From CAISIP01 sp038326025 (GTDB taxonomy: Bacteria; Pseudomonadota; Gammaproteobacteria; Burkholderiales; Burkholderiaceae_C), in contig JBBQJP010000012.1 of NCBI GenBank assembly GCA_038326025.1, positions 38,634 through 102,633 on the forward strand: 64,000 bases of DNA. Reading direction: 5' to 3'. The translations under genes and the position numbers were made by a program. Below, in pieces: positions 53,508 to 63,500 of the stretch (its first letter is position 1; each line of letters begins with the position of its first letter). The notes under the pieces were generated by a model. That model saw only the letters and a program-made list of their open reading frames with translations. It had not been told where the DNA came from and did no database searches.

Positions 53508-54695
53508 ATGAGCCGAGAAGTTGTCGTCGTCAGTGCCGTACGTACCGCCATTGGAACCTTCGGAGGCGCGTTGAAAGACATGCCCCCGTGTGAACTGGGC
53601 GCCGCCGTCGTGCGCGAGGTGCTTGCCCGGGGCCAAGTGGAGGGCGACGACGTCGGCCACGTGGTATTTGGCCACGTGGTCAACACCGAGCCGCGCGACA
53701 TGTACTTATCGCGTGTCGCTGCCCTACAAGGCGGATGCGGTCAGGGCACGCCCGCATTCAATGTCAACCGCTTGTGTGGCTCCGGCCTGCAAGCCATTGT
53801 GTCGGCAGCCCAGGCCATTGCACTGGGCGACACCGACATCGCCATTGGCGGTGGCGCAGAGAACATGAGCCGCGCACCTTATGCCAGCCTGACCAGTCGC
53901 TGGGGCAACCGCATGGGCGACACCAAGATGATCGACATGATGATGGGTGCGCTGCACGACCCGTTCCACAACATCCACATGGGCGTGACCGCCGAGAACA
54001 TCGCGGCCAAGATGAACATCACCCGCGAAGACCAGGACGCACTGGCGGTGGAGAGCCACAACCGGGCCGAACGGGCCACCAAGGCGGGTTACTTCAAGGA
54101 CCAGATCCTGCCGATCGTGCAGAAAACGCGCAAGGGCGACGTCACGTTCGACACCGACGAACATTTCCGCAGCAACTGCACCTTGGCCGACATGACCAAA
54201 CTCAAGCCGGCTTTTCTCAAGGAGAACGGCACCGTCACGGCCGGCAATGCCTCGGGCATCAACGATGCCGCCGCGGCAGTATTGCTGATGGACAGCAAGG
54301 TCGCCCAGCAACGCGGGCTCAAGCCGATGGCGCGGCTGGTTGCCTACGCCCATGCCGGCGTCGACCCGAAATACATGGGCATCGGCCCGGTCCCGGCCAC
54401 CCAGAAGGTGCTCGAGCGCGCCGGCCTCAGCATCAAGGACCTCGACGTGATCGAGGCGAACGAGGCGTTTGCCGCCCAGGCCTGCGCCGTCACCCGCGAC
54501 CTCGGGCTCGATCCGGCCAAGGTCAACCCCAACGGCTCCGGCATCTCGCTCGGTCATCCCATCGGCGCCACCGGCGCAGTGATCACGGTCAAGGCCTTGT
54601 ACGAATTGCAGCGCATCGGCGGGCGGGATGCGCTGGTCACCATGTGTATCGGCGGCGGCCAGGGCATCGCCGCGATTTTCGAGCGGGTCACCTGA
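53508..54695 (+). CDS. Acetyl-CoA acetyltransferase / beta-ketothiolase
   Basis: A 395-residue thiolase. The nucleophilic cysteine is in VNRLCGSGLQAIVSAAQA near residue 90, the histidine in LGHPIGATGAVI near residue 350, and the second cysteine in TMCIGGGQGIAA near residue 380. It condenses or cleaves acetoacetyl-CoA or longer beta-ketoacyl-CoA; PhaA- or BktB-like roles in PHB synthesis are possible, but no phaB or phaC is nearby. CAGGAG precedes the ATG. A perfect FNR box upstream suggests induction under low oxygen. Confidence 0.92.
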   Translation: MSREVVVVSAVRTAIGTFGGALKDMPPCELGAAVVREVLARGQVEGDDVGHVVFGHVVNTEPRDMYLSRVAALQGGCGQGTPAFNVNRLCGSGLQAIVSAAQAIALGDTDIAIGGGAENMSRAPYASLTSRWGNRMGDTKMIDMMMGALHDPFHNIHMGVTAENIAAKMNITREDQDALAVESHNRAERATKAGYFKDQILPIVQKTRKGDVTFDTDEHFRSNCTLADMTKLKPAFLKENGTVTAGNASGINDAAAAVLLMDSKVAQQRGLKPMARLVAYAHAGVDPKYMGIGPVPATQKVLERAGLSIKDLDVIEANEAFAAQACAVTRDLGLDPAKVNPNGSGISLGHPIGATGAVITVKALYELQRIGGRDALVTMCIGGGQGIAAIFERVT

Positions 54696-54771
54696 AGCCG
54701 CCAAGGTCCGACGGCCTCCTGGTGGCAGGTATGTCCTGCCAGCGTATTGCACGGAGTCCGGTTTGAATAAC

Positions 54772-56694
54772 ATGCAAAAAACGCGGCAATGGAATCTGGG
54801 CGCCAAGCTGGCGCTCGTGGCCACGCCGTTCCTGCTGATGGCACTGGCCACCATCGCTGTCACCTTGTGGGTGGCCTGGCAACTCGAAGGCGGCGCCGCA
54901 GCCGTCAACGAAGCCGGCCGCATGCGCATGCAGGCCTATCAGATGTCGTTGTCGATCAGCACCGCGCAATCGCAGGGCCTTCCCAAGCTGGCCAGCGAGT
55001 TCACGAAAGGCCTTGAAACCTTGCGTGTAGGTGATCCCGAACGCCCTCTGTTCATGCCGTGGGACGACGCGGTGCGCACGAAATTTGCCACCGTTGAAAA
55101 AGCCTGGGCGCAATACCAGCAACGCTGGATCGTCAGTCCCCCTGCCTCGCCGGAGTCCCTGCAGGCGGACACCGCGCGCTTCGTGTCGGACATCAACGCC
55201 ATGGTCAGCGGCATCGAAGCGCACATGTCGCGCTGGACCGCATTGCTGCATCTGGCCCAACTCATCACGATGACGCTGGCGGTGGTTGGCACCGCCATCC
55301 TGGTCTATGTCGGTTACCTCTTTGTCCTCGAGCCGGTGGGCCACATCAAGCAGGCCATCCAGCGCATCCGGGAAGGCGACTTCGCAACCCGCGTGCACAT
55401 CACCAGCACCGACGAGTTCGGAACGCTGGCCGACGGCTTCAACGAGATGGCGCAGCAGGTGCAGTCGGTGCACCACAGCCTGGAGGCCCGGGTCGCTGAG
55501 AAAACAGCCGAGTTGCAGGAAAAACGCGAACGGCTCGAGGCGCTCTACAACATCACCAGCCTGGTGGGCAAGGCCAGCAGCCTGCATGAGCTGACTGCCG
55601 GTTTCGTGCAGCGCCTGCGTCCAATTGCCCATGCCGACGGCGTCGCTTTGCGCTGGTCGGACGAAACCAATTTGCGCTTCCTGATGCTGGCGTCGGATGG
55701 TCTGCCGTCCGAGATGATCGAGTCCGAGCATTGTGTGCATGCCGGTGACTGCCACTGCGGATCGCCGAGCGCGCAGGCTGGCCTGCGCATCATTCCGATC
55801 CATGCCATGAATCCCGGTCGCATGCAGCATTGCGCACGTGCCGGTTTCGAAACCATTGTGTCGATTCCGATCCGTCTGCACGAACGGCTGATGGGCGAAG
55901 TCGACCTGTTCTTTCACGCGCAGGTCGCCCTGACCGAATCGGATTGTTCACTGCTCGAGGCGCTGACCGCCCATCTGGCGGCCGCCATGGAGAACATTCG
56001 CCTGGCGGCACTGGAAAAGGAGGCAGCGGTATCCCAGGAACGCAGCTTCCTGGCGCGCGAACTGCACGACTCGATCGCGCAGTCGCTCGCCTTCCTGAAG
56101 ATCCAGGTCCAGCTGATGCAGGATGCGCTTACCCGCGATGACCGTCAACAGGCCCAGGTGGTGCTCGACGAGATCAACATTGGCGTGCGTGAGAGTTATG
56201 CCGATGTGCGCGAGCTGCTGGTGCATTTCCGCACCCGGGCCAACGCCGAGGACATCGAACCGGCACTCAAGACCACATTGCGCAAGTTCGAGTTGCAAAG
56301 TGGCCTGCCCAGCACATTGCAGATGGGCGGGCACGGCATGCCGCTGGACCCGGACTTGCAGGTCCAGGTTTTGCATATCGTGCAGGAGGCTTTGTCCAAT
56401 GTGCGAAAACATGCGGCCACGGCGACACAGGTCTGGCTCGACGTGCAGCAGGCGCCCAGCTGGCGTTTCGAAATCCGCGACAACGGTGCGGGTTTCGCCA
56501 CCGCGCAGGAGGCCCATGATGAGAACCACGTCGGCTTGCGCATCATGCGCGAGCGCGCCGAACGCATCAATGCCTGCCTGGATATCCACAGTGTTCCCGG
56601 TCGCGGAAGCTCGGTCATCCTGACCTTGCCCGACCTCCAGGCGAAGCCCCCGGTGCCACGGCCCCGCACCGCCACGCCCGACCTCGTCACCTGA
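54772..56694 (+). CDS. narX: Nitrate/nitrite sensor histidine kinase NarX-like
   Basis: A 640-residue inner-membrane sensor. Two spans (LVATPFLLMALATIAVTLWV and LAVVGTAILVYVGYLFVLEP) flank a PilJ-type periplasmic domain with the nitrate-sensor P-box-like NEAGRMRMQAYQMSLSI. HAMP, GAF and a HisKA_3 core follow, with the phospho-acceptor in FLARELHDSIAQSLAFLK. A TTG three codons earlier has better spacing to GGAG and may be the true start. narL begins 12 bases after the stop. Context and P-box support the name. Confidence 0.9.
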   Translation: MQKTRQWNLGAKLALVATPFLLMALATIAVTLWVAWQLEGGAAAVNEAGRMRMQAYQMSLSISTAQSQGLPKLASEFTKGLETLRVGDPERPLFMPWDDAVRTKFATVEKAWAQYQQRWIVSPPASPESLQADTARFVSDINAMVSGIEAHMSRWTALLHLAQLITMTLAVVGTAILVYVGYLFVLEPVGHIKQAIQRIREGDFATRVHITSTDEFGTLADGFNEMAQQVQSVHHSLEARVAEKTAELQEKRERLEALYNITSLVGKASSLHELTAGFVQRLRPIAHADGVALRWSDETNLRFLMLASDGLPSEMIESEHCVHAGDCHCGSPSAQAGLRIIPIHAMNPGRMQHCARAGFETIVSIPIRLHERLMGEVDLFFHAQVALTESDCSLLEALTAHLAAAMENIRLAALEKEAAVSQERSFLARELHDSIAQSLAFLKIQVQLMQDALTRDDRQQAQVVLDEINIGVRESYADVRELLVHFRTRANAEDIEPALKTTLRKFELQSGLPSTLQMGGHGMPLDPDLQVQVLHIVQEALSNVRKHAATATQVWLDVQQAPSWRFEIRDNGAGFATAQEAHDENHVGLRIMRERAERINACLDIHSVPGRGSSVILTLPDLQAKPPVPRPRTATPDLVT

Positions 56695-56706
56695 GCACCG
56701 CCGCGC

Positions 56707-57411
56707 ATGCAAATCTCGCCTGAATCTGCCGCGGATATCCGTATCCTGGTGGTAGACGACCACACCTTGTTTCGCCGCGGCCTGATCGCGCTGCTGGCGC
56801 GCGACCCGCGGCACAAGGTGGTCGGCGACGCGGCAGACGCCAGCCAGGCGCTGAGGCGTGCGCAGGAACTGCAACCCGACCTGATCCTGCTCGACAACCA
56901 TCTGGGCGGGGTCAACGGCGTGGACGCGCTGCCCGCTTTGCGCGAAGCCGCGCCCGGCGCCCGCATCCTGATGCTGACGGTCAGCGAGGATGAGAATGAC
57001 CTTGCCAGGGCACTGCGCAATGGTGCCAGCGGCTACCTGCTCAAGACCATGGAAGGTGATGCCTTGACCCACGCGATCAACCGCGCCATGGCCGGCGAAA
57101 ACGTGATCGCGCCCGAAATGACGGCCAAACTGTTTACGGCCTATCGCAATGCCGCCAATGGATCGCCTGATGCGGCGCAGCCCGGCGCGCCCGCATCGCC
57201 GCTGGCAACACTGACTCCCCGCGAGCTTGACATCCTGCGCGCGATCACCGCCGGTGCGAGCAACAAGGAAATCGCACGCCAGCTCACGATCGCCGAAACC
57301 ACGGTCAAGATCCACGTGCAGCACATCCTGCGCAAACTCGACGTCAGCACCCGCGTGCATGCCGCCGTACTGGCCACCGAAAATGGCCTGTTCGACGCGC
57401 AAGTCCCTTGA
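56707..57411 (+). CDS. narL: Nitrate/nitrite response regulator NarL-like
   Basis: A 234-residue NarL/FixJ-type regulator. The receiver contains ILVVDDHTLFRRG, the phospho-Asp in DLILLDNHLGG and the lysine in YLLKTMEGD. The LuxR-type helix-turn-helix is LTPRELDILRAITAG...NKEIARQLTIAETTVKIHV. It is coupled to narX and lies upstream of narK and narG, as expected for the regulator that turns on nitrate respiration. A terminator-like hairpin follows. Confidence 0.92.
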   Translation: MQISPESAADIRILVVDDHTLFRRGLIALLARDPRHKVVGDAADASQALRRAQELQPDLILLDNHLGGVNGVDALPALREAAPGARILMLTVSEDENDLARALRNGASGYLLKTMEGDALTHAINRAMAGENVIAPEMTAKLFTAYRNAANGSPDAAQPGAPASPLATLTPRELDILRAITAGASNKEIARQLTIAETTVKIHVQHILRKLDVSTRVHAAVLATENGLFDAQVP

Positions 57412-57421
57412 TCTAACGCAA

Positions 57422-57446
57422 ACAAGGCGCAGTCTTGCGCCGTTGT
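57422..57446 (+). terminator. Terminator-like hairpin after narL
   Basis: Stem ACAA-GGCGCA pairs with TGCGCC-TTGT across the loop GTCT, with one bulged G. The following bases (AGTTCTT) are only moderately T-rich. It probably separates the narXL transcript from narK1. Confidence 0.55.
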
Positions 57447-57572
57447 AGTTCTTCAGGACGAGGCCGCAGCATCATGGCATCGTCCGTCTGACATGGTCCG
57501 CCTGCACCTCTGAAGGATGGTGTCAGGGCCCGGCAAATCCTACAGTCATGGCATGACCCAAGGAGATGCCAC

Positions 57573-58829
57573 ATGACCCGTAAAGGACAAGCGCTGTCCG
57601 TGTTGATCGTCAGCACGCTGGCCTTCACCGTTTGTTTCATGGTCTGGATGATGTTTGCCGTGATCGGCATTCCGCTCAAGAAGACCCTGGGACTCAATGC
57701 CACCGAATTCGGCCTGCTCACCGCCATGCCGATTCTCACTGGCGCGTTGTCGCGCGTGCCCCTGGGTATCTGGACCGACCGTTACGGAGGGCGCATCGTC
57801 ATGGCCCTGGTCATGGCCGCAACCATACCGGCGATCTGGCTGATGGCTTATGCAACGCAATACTGGCACTTCCTGGTCATTGGCCTGTTTGTCGGCCTCG
57901 CCGGTGGCTCGTTCTCGGTCGGAACGCCCTATGTCGCACGCTGGTTCCCCAAGGCCAACCAGGGTTTTGCGATGGGCGTTTACGGCGCCGGAAACTCGGG
58001 CGCGGCGGTCAACAAGTTTGTCGCCCCGGCCATCCTTGTGGCGTTCGGCTGGACTATGGTGCCGCAGGTCTACGCAGCCATCATGTTCGGCACCCTGCTG
58101 CTGTTCTGGTTCTTCAGCTACAGCGACCCGTCGCACCTGGTGCCGCCGACGACCAAGTTCAGTGACCAGCTCAAGTTGCTGAAGGATCCCAAGGTATTGA
58201 AATACTGCCAGTACTACAGCATCGTGTTCGGCGGCTACGTGGCGCTCAGTCTGTGGATGGTGCAGTACTACATCGGTGAATACGGCCTGGATATACGCGC
58301 CGCAGCGTTGCTGGCAGCCTGCTTCGCATTACCCGGCGGCGTACTGCGCGCTGCCGGTGGCTGGTTGTCGGACAAATACAGCGCGCACGCCGTAACCTGG
58401 TGGGTGATGTGGGTCAGCTGGATCTGCCTGTTCCTGCTGTCGTACCCACAGACCGACTTCACGGTCATGACCGTAAACGGCCCGACAAACTTCCATATCG
58501 GCCTGAATGTCTACACGTTCACGATCCTGATGTTCATTCTCGGCATCTCCTGGGCCTTCGGAAAGGCCAGCGTTTTCAAGTACATCGCCGACGAATATCC
58601 AACCAACATCGGTGCCGTCAGCGGCATCGTGGGCCTGGCTGGCGGCCTGGGTGGCTTCATCCTGCCAATCCTGTTCGGCGTGCTGATGGACCTCACCGGC
58701 ATCCGATCAAGCGCCTTCATGCTGATGTACGGGGTGGTCTGGGTTTCGCTGATCTGGATGTACTGGACCGAGGTGCGCCGCAGCGAACTGATGGGCAAGA
58801 ACGCCACCCCATTTGCCCTTAACGGCTGA
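57573..58829 (+). CDS. narK: Nitrate/nitrite transporter NarK1 (MFS)
   Basis: A 418-residue transporter with about twelve membrane spans. The nitrate signature segments appear as AGGSFSVGTPYVARWFPK and, in the second half, GNSGAAVNKFVAP and GAVSGIVGLAGGLGGFILP. NarK1-type proteins import nitrate, probably with protons. AAGGAG precedes the ATG. It is the first of two consecutive nar transporters; the gap of 24 bases to the second shows a shared operon. Confidence 0.92.
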   Translation: MTRKGQALSVLIVSTLAFTVCFMVWMMFAVIGIPLKKTLGLNATEFGLLTAMPILTGALSRVPLGIWTDRYGGRIVMALVMAATIPAIWLMAYATQYWHFLVIGLFVGLAGGSFSVGTPYVARWFPKANQGFAMGVYGAGNSGAAVNKFVAPAILVAFGWTMVPQVYAAIMFGTLLLFWFFSYSDPSHLVPPTTKFSDQLKLLKDPKVLKYCQYYSIVFGGYVALSLWMVQYYIGEYGLDIRAAALLAACFALPGGVLRAAGGWLSDKYSAHAVTWWVMWVSWICLFLLSYPQTDFTVMTVNGPTNFHIGLNVYTFTILMFILGISWAFGKASVFKYIADEYPTNIGAVSGIVGLAGGLGGFILPILFGVLMDLTGIRSSAFMLMYGVVWVSLIWMYWTEVRRSELMGKNATPFALNG

Positions 58830-58853
58830 TGAACTGAAGCACAAGGATTCACC

Positions 58854-60509
58854 ATGACGACTGCAAGCAAGACTGCCAGCCCAATGCCGACTGCCCCAAC
58901 CGGGGCCGACATCACCGACTGGCGTCCCGAAGACGAAACCTTCTGGGAGACGACCGGCAAGAAGATCGCTTACCGCAACCTGTGGATCTCGATCCCCGCC
59001 CTGCTCTGCGGTTTCGCGGTCTGGGGCATGTGGGGTGTGATCACGGTGCAGATGATGAACCTGGGCTTTCCGTTCAGCCAGGCGGAACTGTTCACGCTCA
59101 CCGCCATTGCCGGCATCTCGGGTGCGACGATGCGCATTCCCGCCTCGTTCCTGATCCGGCTCGCGGGCGGGCGCAACACGATTTTTCTCACGACGTCGAT
59201 GCTGCTGGCGCCAGCCATTGGCACCGGCATCGTGCTCCAGCATCCGGAATGGCCCCTGTGGTCGTTCCAGCTGATGGCCTTGTGGTCGGGCGTGGGCGGC
59301 GGCAATTTCGCCAGTTCGATGTCCAACATAAGCACCTTTTTCCCCAAGCGTTTGCAAGGTACGGGTCTGGGCCTGAACGCCGGCTTGGGCAACTTCGGCG
59401 TCACCACGATGCAGATCGTCATCCCGCTGGTGATGACGATCGGCCTGTTCGGAGCCTTCGGCGGCGAGCCCATGGTGCTGGCCAAGGACAGCGGCTGGAT
59501 CTTCGGCAAGATTCCGGCCGGCACCCAGACCTGGGTGCAGAACGCCGGCCTGGCCTGGGTGTTGTCGCTTGTGCCGCTGGGCATCCTGTGCTGGTTCGGC
59601 ATGAACAACCTCAAGACCGTGTCGCCGTCCACCGGCAACCCGGTCGTGGCATTTGCCAAGATCACCTACCTGTACACGTTGGCCTTCATCCCATCCATCG
59701 TGATGCTGTATTTCTACCTGCCGGCACCCACCGGGCTGGGCCTGCTCAACATGTGGGTCGCCATTCCGCTGGACATCGTTGCCGCAGTGCTGATGATGAA
59801 GGTCGCGGCCTTCGGAACCATGAAGGATCATGTAAAGACGCAGTTCGCGATCTTCAGCAACAAGCACACCTGGGCGATGACGATCCTGTACATCGTCACC
59901 TTCGGCTCCTTCATCGGTTTCTCGATGGCGCTGCCGCTGTCGATGAAGGTGATATTCGGCATCAGCCACGTGCCGGATGCCCAAGGCGTCATGCAGCACA
60001 CCTTGAGCAACCCAAACGCTCCGGCCGTGCTGGCCTACGCCTGGATCGGGCCCTTCGTAGGAGCCTTGATCCGTCCGGTTGGTGGCTGGATCTCGGACAA
60101 GATCGGTGGCTCCATCGTCACGCAGTGGATCTCGGCCGTCATGGTGGTTGCCTCGGTCGCGGTGGGATATGTCATGTTGCAGGCCTACCAGTCGGCCACA
60201 CCAGAGCAGTATTTCCTGCCCTTCATGCTGCTGTTCGTCGTGTTGTTCGCGGCCAGCGGCATCGGCAACGGATCGACCTTCCGCACCATCGGTGTGTTGT
60301 TCGACCGCCAGCAAGCGGGCCCGGTGCTGGGCTGGACCTCAGCTGTCGCAGCCTACGGCGCCTTCATTGCACCAGTGGTGATCGGCGAGCAGATCAAGGC
60401 CGGCACGCCGCAAATGGCGATGTACGGATTCGCCATCTTCTACGCCCTGTGCCTGGTGTTGAACTGGTGGTTCTACCTGCGCAAGGATGCCTACGTGAAG
60501 AACCCGTGA
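58854..60509 (+). CDS. narK: Nitrate/nitrite antiporter NarK2 (MFS)
   Basis: A 551-residue twelve-span transporter with a longer central loop than the previous gene. SGATMRIPASFLIRLAGGRN and GNFASSMSNISTFFPKRLQG carry the first nitrate signature, and GNGSTFRTIGVLFD the second. NarK2-type proteins exchange nitrate for nitrite, so the pair covers both start-up and steady-state respiration. In some bacteria the two are fused; here they are separate genes. The narG start lies 54 bases downstream. Confidence 0.93.
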   Translation: MTTASKTASPMPTAPTGADITDWRPEDETFWETTGKKIAYRNLWISIPALLCGFAVWGMWGVITVQMMNLGFPFSQAELFTLTAIAGISGATMRIPASFLIRLAGGRNTIFLTTSMLLAPAIGTGIVLQHPEWPLWSFQLMALWSGVGGGNFASSMSNISTFFPKRLQGTGLGLNAGLGNFGVTTMQIVIPLVMTIGLFGAFGGEPMVLAKDSGWIFGKIPAGTQTWVQNAGLAWVLSLVPLGILCWFGMNNLKTVSPSTGNPVVAFAKITYLYTLAFIPSIVMLYFYLPAPTGLGLLNMWVAIPLDIVAAVLMMKVAAFGTMKDHVKTQFAIFSNKHTWAMTILYIVTFGSFIGFSMALPLSMKVIFGISHVPDAQGVMQHTLSNPNAPAVLAYAWIGPFVGALIRPVGGWISDKIGGSIVTQWISAVMVVASVAVGYVMLQAYQSATPEQYFLPFMLLFVVLFAASGIGNGSTFRTIGVLFDRQQAGPVLGWTSAVAAYGAFIAPVVIGEQIKAGTPQMAMYGFAIFYALCLVLNWWFYLRKDAYVKNP

Positions 60510-60563
60510 TTGCGGCCAGAGACTGCCCACCCCGCCCCATCCCCGATTTCCAAGGAGCCTTAG

Positions 60564-63500
60564 ATGAGCCACTTCCTCGATCGACTGACCTATTTCAACA
60601 GCCCGCGCGAGAGCTTCTCCGGCGACCACGGTGTCACCACCGGTGAAGACCGCACCTGGGAAGACGCCTACCGCAATCGCTGGGCCCACGACAAGATCGT
60701 GCGCTCCACGCACGGTGTGAACTGCACCGGATCGTGCTCCTGGAAGATCTACGTCAAGGGCGGCATCGTGACCTGGGAGACCCAGCAGACCGACTACCCG
60801 CGCACGCGCTGGGACATGCCCAACCACGAACCGCGAGGCTGCGCCCGCGGCGCCAGCTACAGCTGGTACCTGTACAGCGCCAACCGGGTCAAGTACCCGA
60901 TGGTGCGCGGCCGGCTCCTCAAGACCTGGCGTGAGGCACGCCTGGCGCAGGACCCGGTGGATGCCTGGGCCTCGATCGTGCAGGACGACGCCAAACGCCG
61001 CGACTACCAGAGCATCCGTGGTCTGGGCGGCATGGTGCGCTCGACCTGGGACGAGGTCAACGAGATCATCGCCGCTGCCAACGTCTACACCATCAAGAAA
61101 CACGGCGCCGACCGCGTGGTGGGCTTTTCGCCGATCCCGGCGATGTCGATGGTCAGCTACGCGGCCGGCAGCCGCTACCTGAGCCTGATCGGCGGCGTGT
61201 GCCTGAGTTTTTACGACTGGTACTGCGACCTGCCTCCGAGCAGCCCGCAGGTCTGGGGCGAGCAGACCGACGTGCCCGAATCCGCTGACTGGTACAACTC
61301 CAGCTTCATCATCGCCTGGGGCTCAAACGTGCCGCAGACGCGTACACCCGACGCCCACTTCTTCACCGAGGTGCGCTACAAGGGCACCAAGACCGTGGCG
61401 GTCACACCCGACTACTCTGAAGTCGCCAAACTCTCCGACATCTGGATGCATCCCAAACAGGGCACCGACGCCGCCGTGGCGATGGCCATGGGCCATGTGA
61501 TCCTCAAGGAGTTCTACTTCCCGGACAAGGGCGAACGCAGCGCCTATTTCGACGACTACGTACGGCGCTACACCGACATGCCGATGCTGGTCATGCTCAA
61601 GGAGCACAAGCGGCCCGACGGAACCACCATCATGGTGCCCGATCGTTATGTGCGCGCATCGGACTTCAACGGCAAGCTCGGTCAGGCCAACAACCCGGAA
61701 TGGAAGACGGTCGCCTTCGACGACAACGGCAAGGTGGTTCTGCCCACCGGCGCCATTGGCTTTCGCTGGGGCCCGGACGGCCGCGCGGACGAGGGCCAGT
61801 GGAACCTGCAAGCCAAGGAGGCACGCCATGGCCAGGACGTGAAGCTGCGCCTGTCCGTGATGGAGGGCGACAACGCCAACATGGAAACCGCCAAGGTCGG
61901 ATTCCCCTACTTCGGCGGCATCGTCACGCCGAACTTCTCGCACAACGACAACGGCGCGGCCAGCCAGGACGTGCTGGTACGCACCGTACCGGTACAACGC
62001 ATTTCGCTCGGCAAGGAAGGCGACAAGCGCGAGGCCCTGGTGGCCACCGTATTCGACCTGCAAGTGGCCAACTACGGTGTCGCGCGCGGCCTGCCGGGTG
62101 AGATGGCCGCACGGGATTTCGACGACGACACCCCTTACACGCCGGCATGGCAGGAAAGCATCACCGGCACGCCGCGCGAGCAGCTGATCACGGTGGCGCG
62201 CCAGTTCGCCGAAAACGCCCACAAGACCCAGGGCAAGTCCATGGTCATCATCGGCGCGGCCATGAACCACTGGTACCACTGCGACATGAACTACCGCGGC
62301 ATCATCAACATGTTGATGATGTGCGGCTGCATCGGCAAAAGTGGTGGTGGCTGGGCGCACTATGTGGGCCAGGAAAAATTGCGGCCCCAGACGGGCTGGA
62401 CAGCACTGGCCTTTGCGCTGGACTGGATACGCCCGCCACGCCAGCAAAACAGCACCAGCTTCTTCTATGCCCACACCGATCAGTGGCGCTACGAGAAGCT
62501 GACCATGGAAGAAGTGGTCTCGCCGCTGGCCGACAAGAAGATCTATGGCGGCAGCATGATCGACTACAACGTGCGCGCCGAGCGCATGGGCTGGTTGCCA
62601 TCTGCACCGCAGCTGCAGACCAACCCGATGCAGGTGGTGCGTGATGCGGCGGCTGCCGGAATGGACGCCAAGGACTACGCGGTCCAGTCGCTCAAGGACG
62701 GCACGCTCAAGATGAGCTGTACCGATCCGGACCATCCCGACAACTGGCCACGCAACATGTTCATCTGGCGCTCCAATCTGCTGGGCTCCAGCGGCAAGGG
62801 CCATGAATATTTCCTCAAGCATCTGCTGGGCACCAGCCATGGCGTGCAGGGCAAGGACCTGGGCAAGGACGAAGCCAAGCCGACGGAAGTGGTCTGGCAC
62901 GACAAGGCGCCGGAAGGCAAGCTCGACCTGCTGGTCACGCTGGACTTCCGCATGAGCACGACCTGTCTGTATTCGGACATCGTGTTGCCCACGGCTACCT
63001 GGTACGAGAAGAACGACCTCAACACCAGCGACATGCACCCTTTCATCCATCCGTTGTCGACCGCGGTCGACCCAGCCTGGCAGTCGCGCAGCGACTGGGA
63101 CATCTACAAAGGCTTCGCCAAGAAGTTCAGCGAGATCTGCATCGGCCACCTCGGTGTCGAGAAGGAGCTGGTACTGACACCGTTGATGCATGACTCACCC
63201 GGCGAGCTGGCGCAGCCATTCGACGTCAAGGATTGGGCCAAGGGCGAGATCGACCTGATTCCCGGCAAGACCGGCCCGCAGATGACGGTGGTCGAACGCG
63301 ACTACCCCAACGTCTACAAGCGCTTCACGGCCCTGGGCCCGCTCATGAACAAGGTCGGCAATGGCGGCAAGGGCATCGCCTGGAACACGCAGACCGAAGT
63401 CAAGCAACTGGCCGAACTCAGCGGCATCGTCACAGCCAAGGGCGTGACCTGCGGTATGCCGAAGATCGAGACCGACATCGACGCCTGTGAAGTAATCCTG

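Noticed and set aside
57409..57422. FNR-like site TTGATCTAACGCAA upstream of narK1
   Set aside because: Only the left half matches; it overlaps the narL stop codon and is about 150 bases from the start, so it is too weak to call.
61323..63191. 622-codon open frame on the minus strand inside narG
   Set aside because: It is antisense to an unmistakable narG with intact motifs; its His/Val/Ala-rich translation matches no family and is a by-product of GC-rich codon use.
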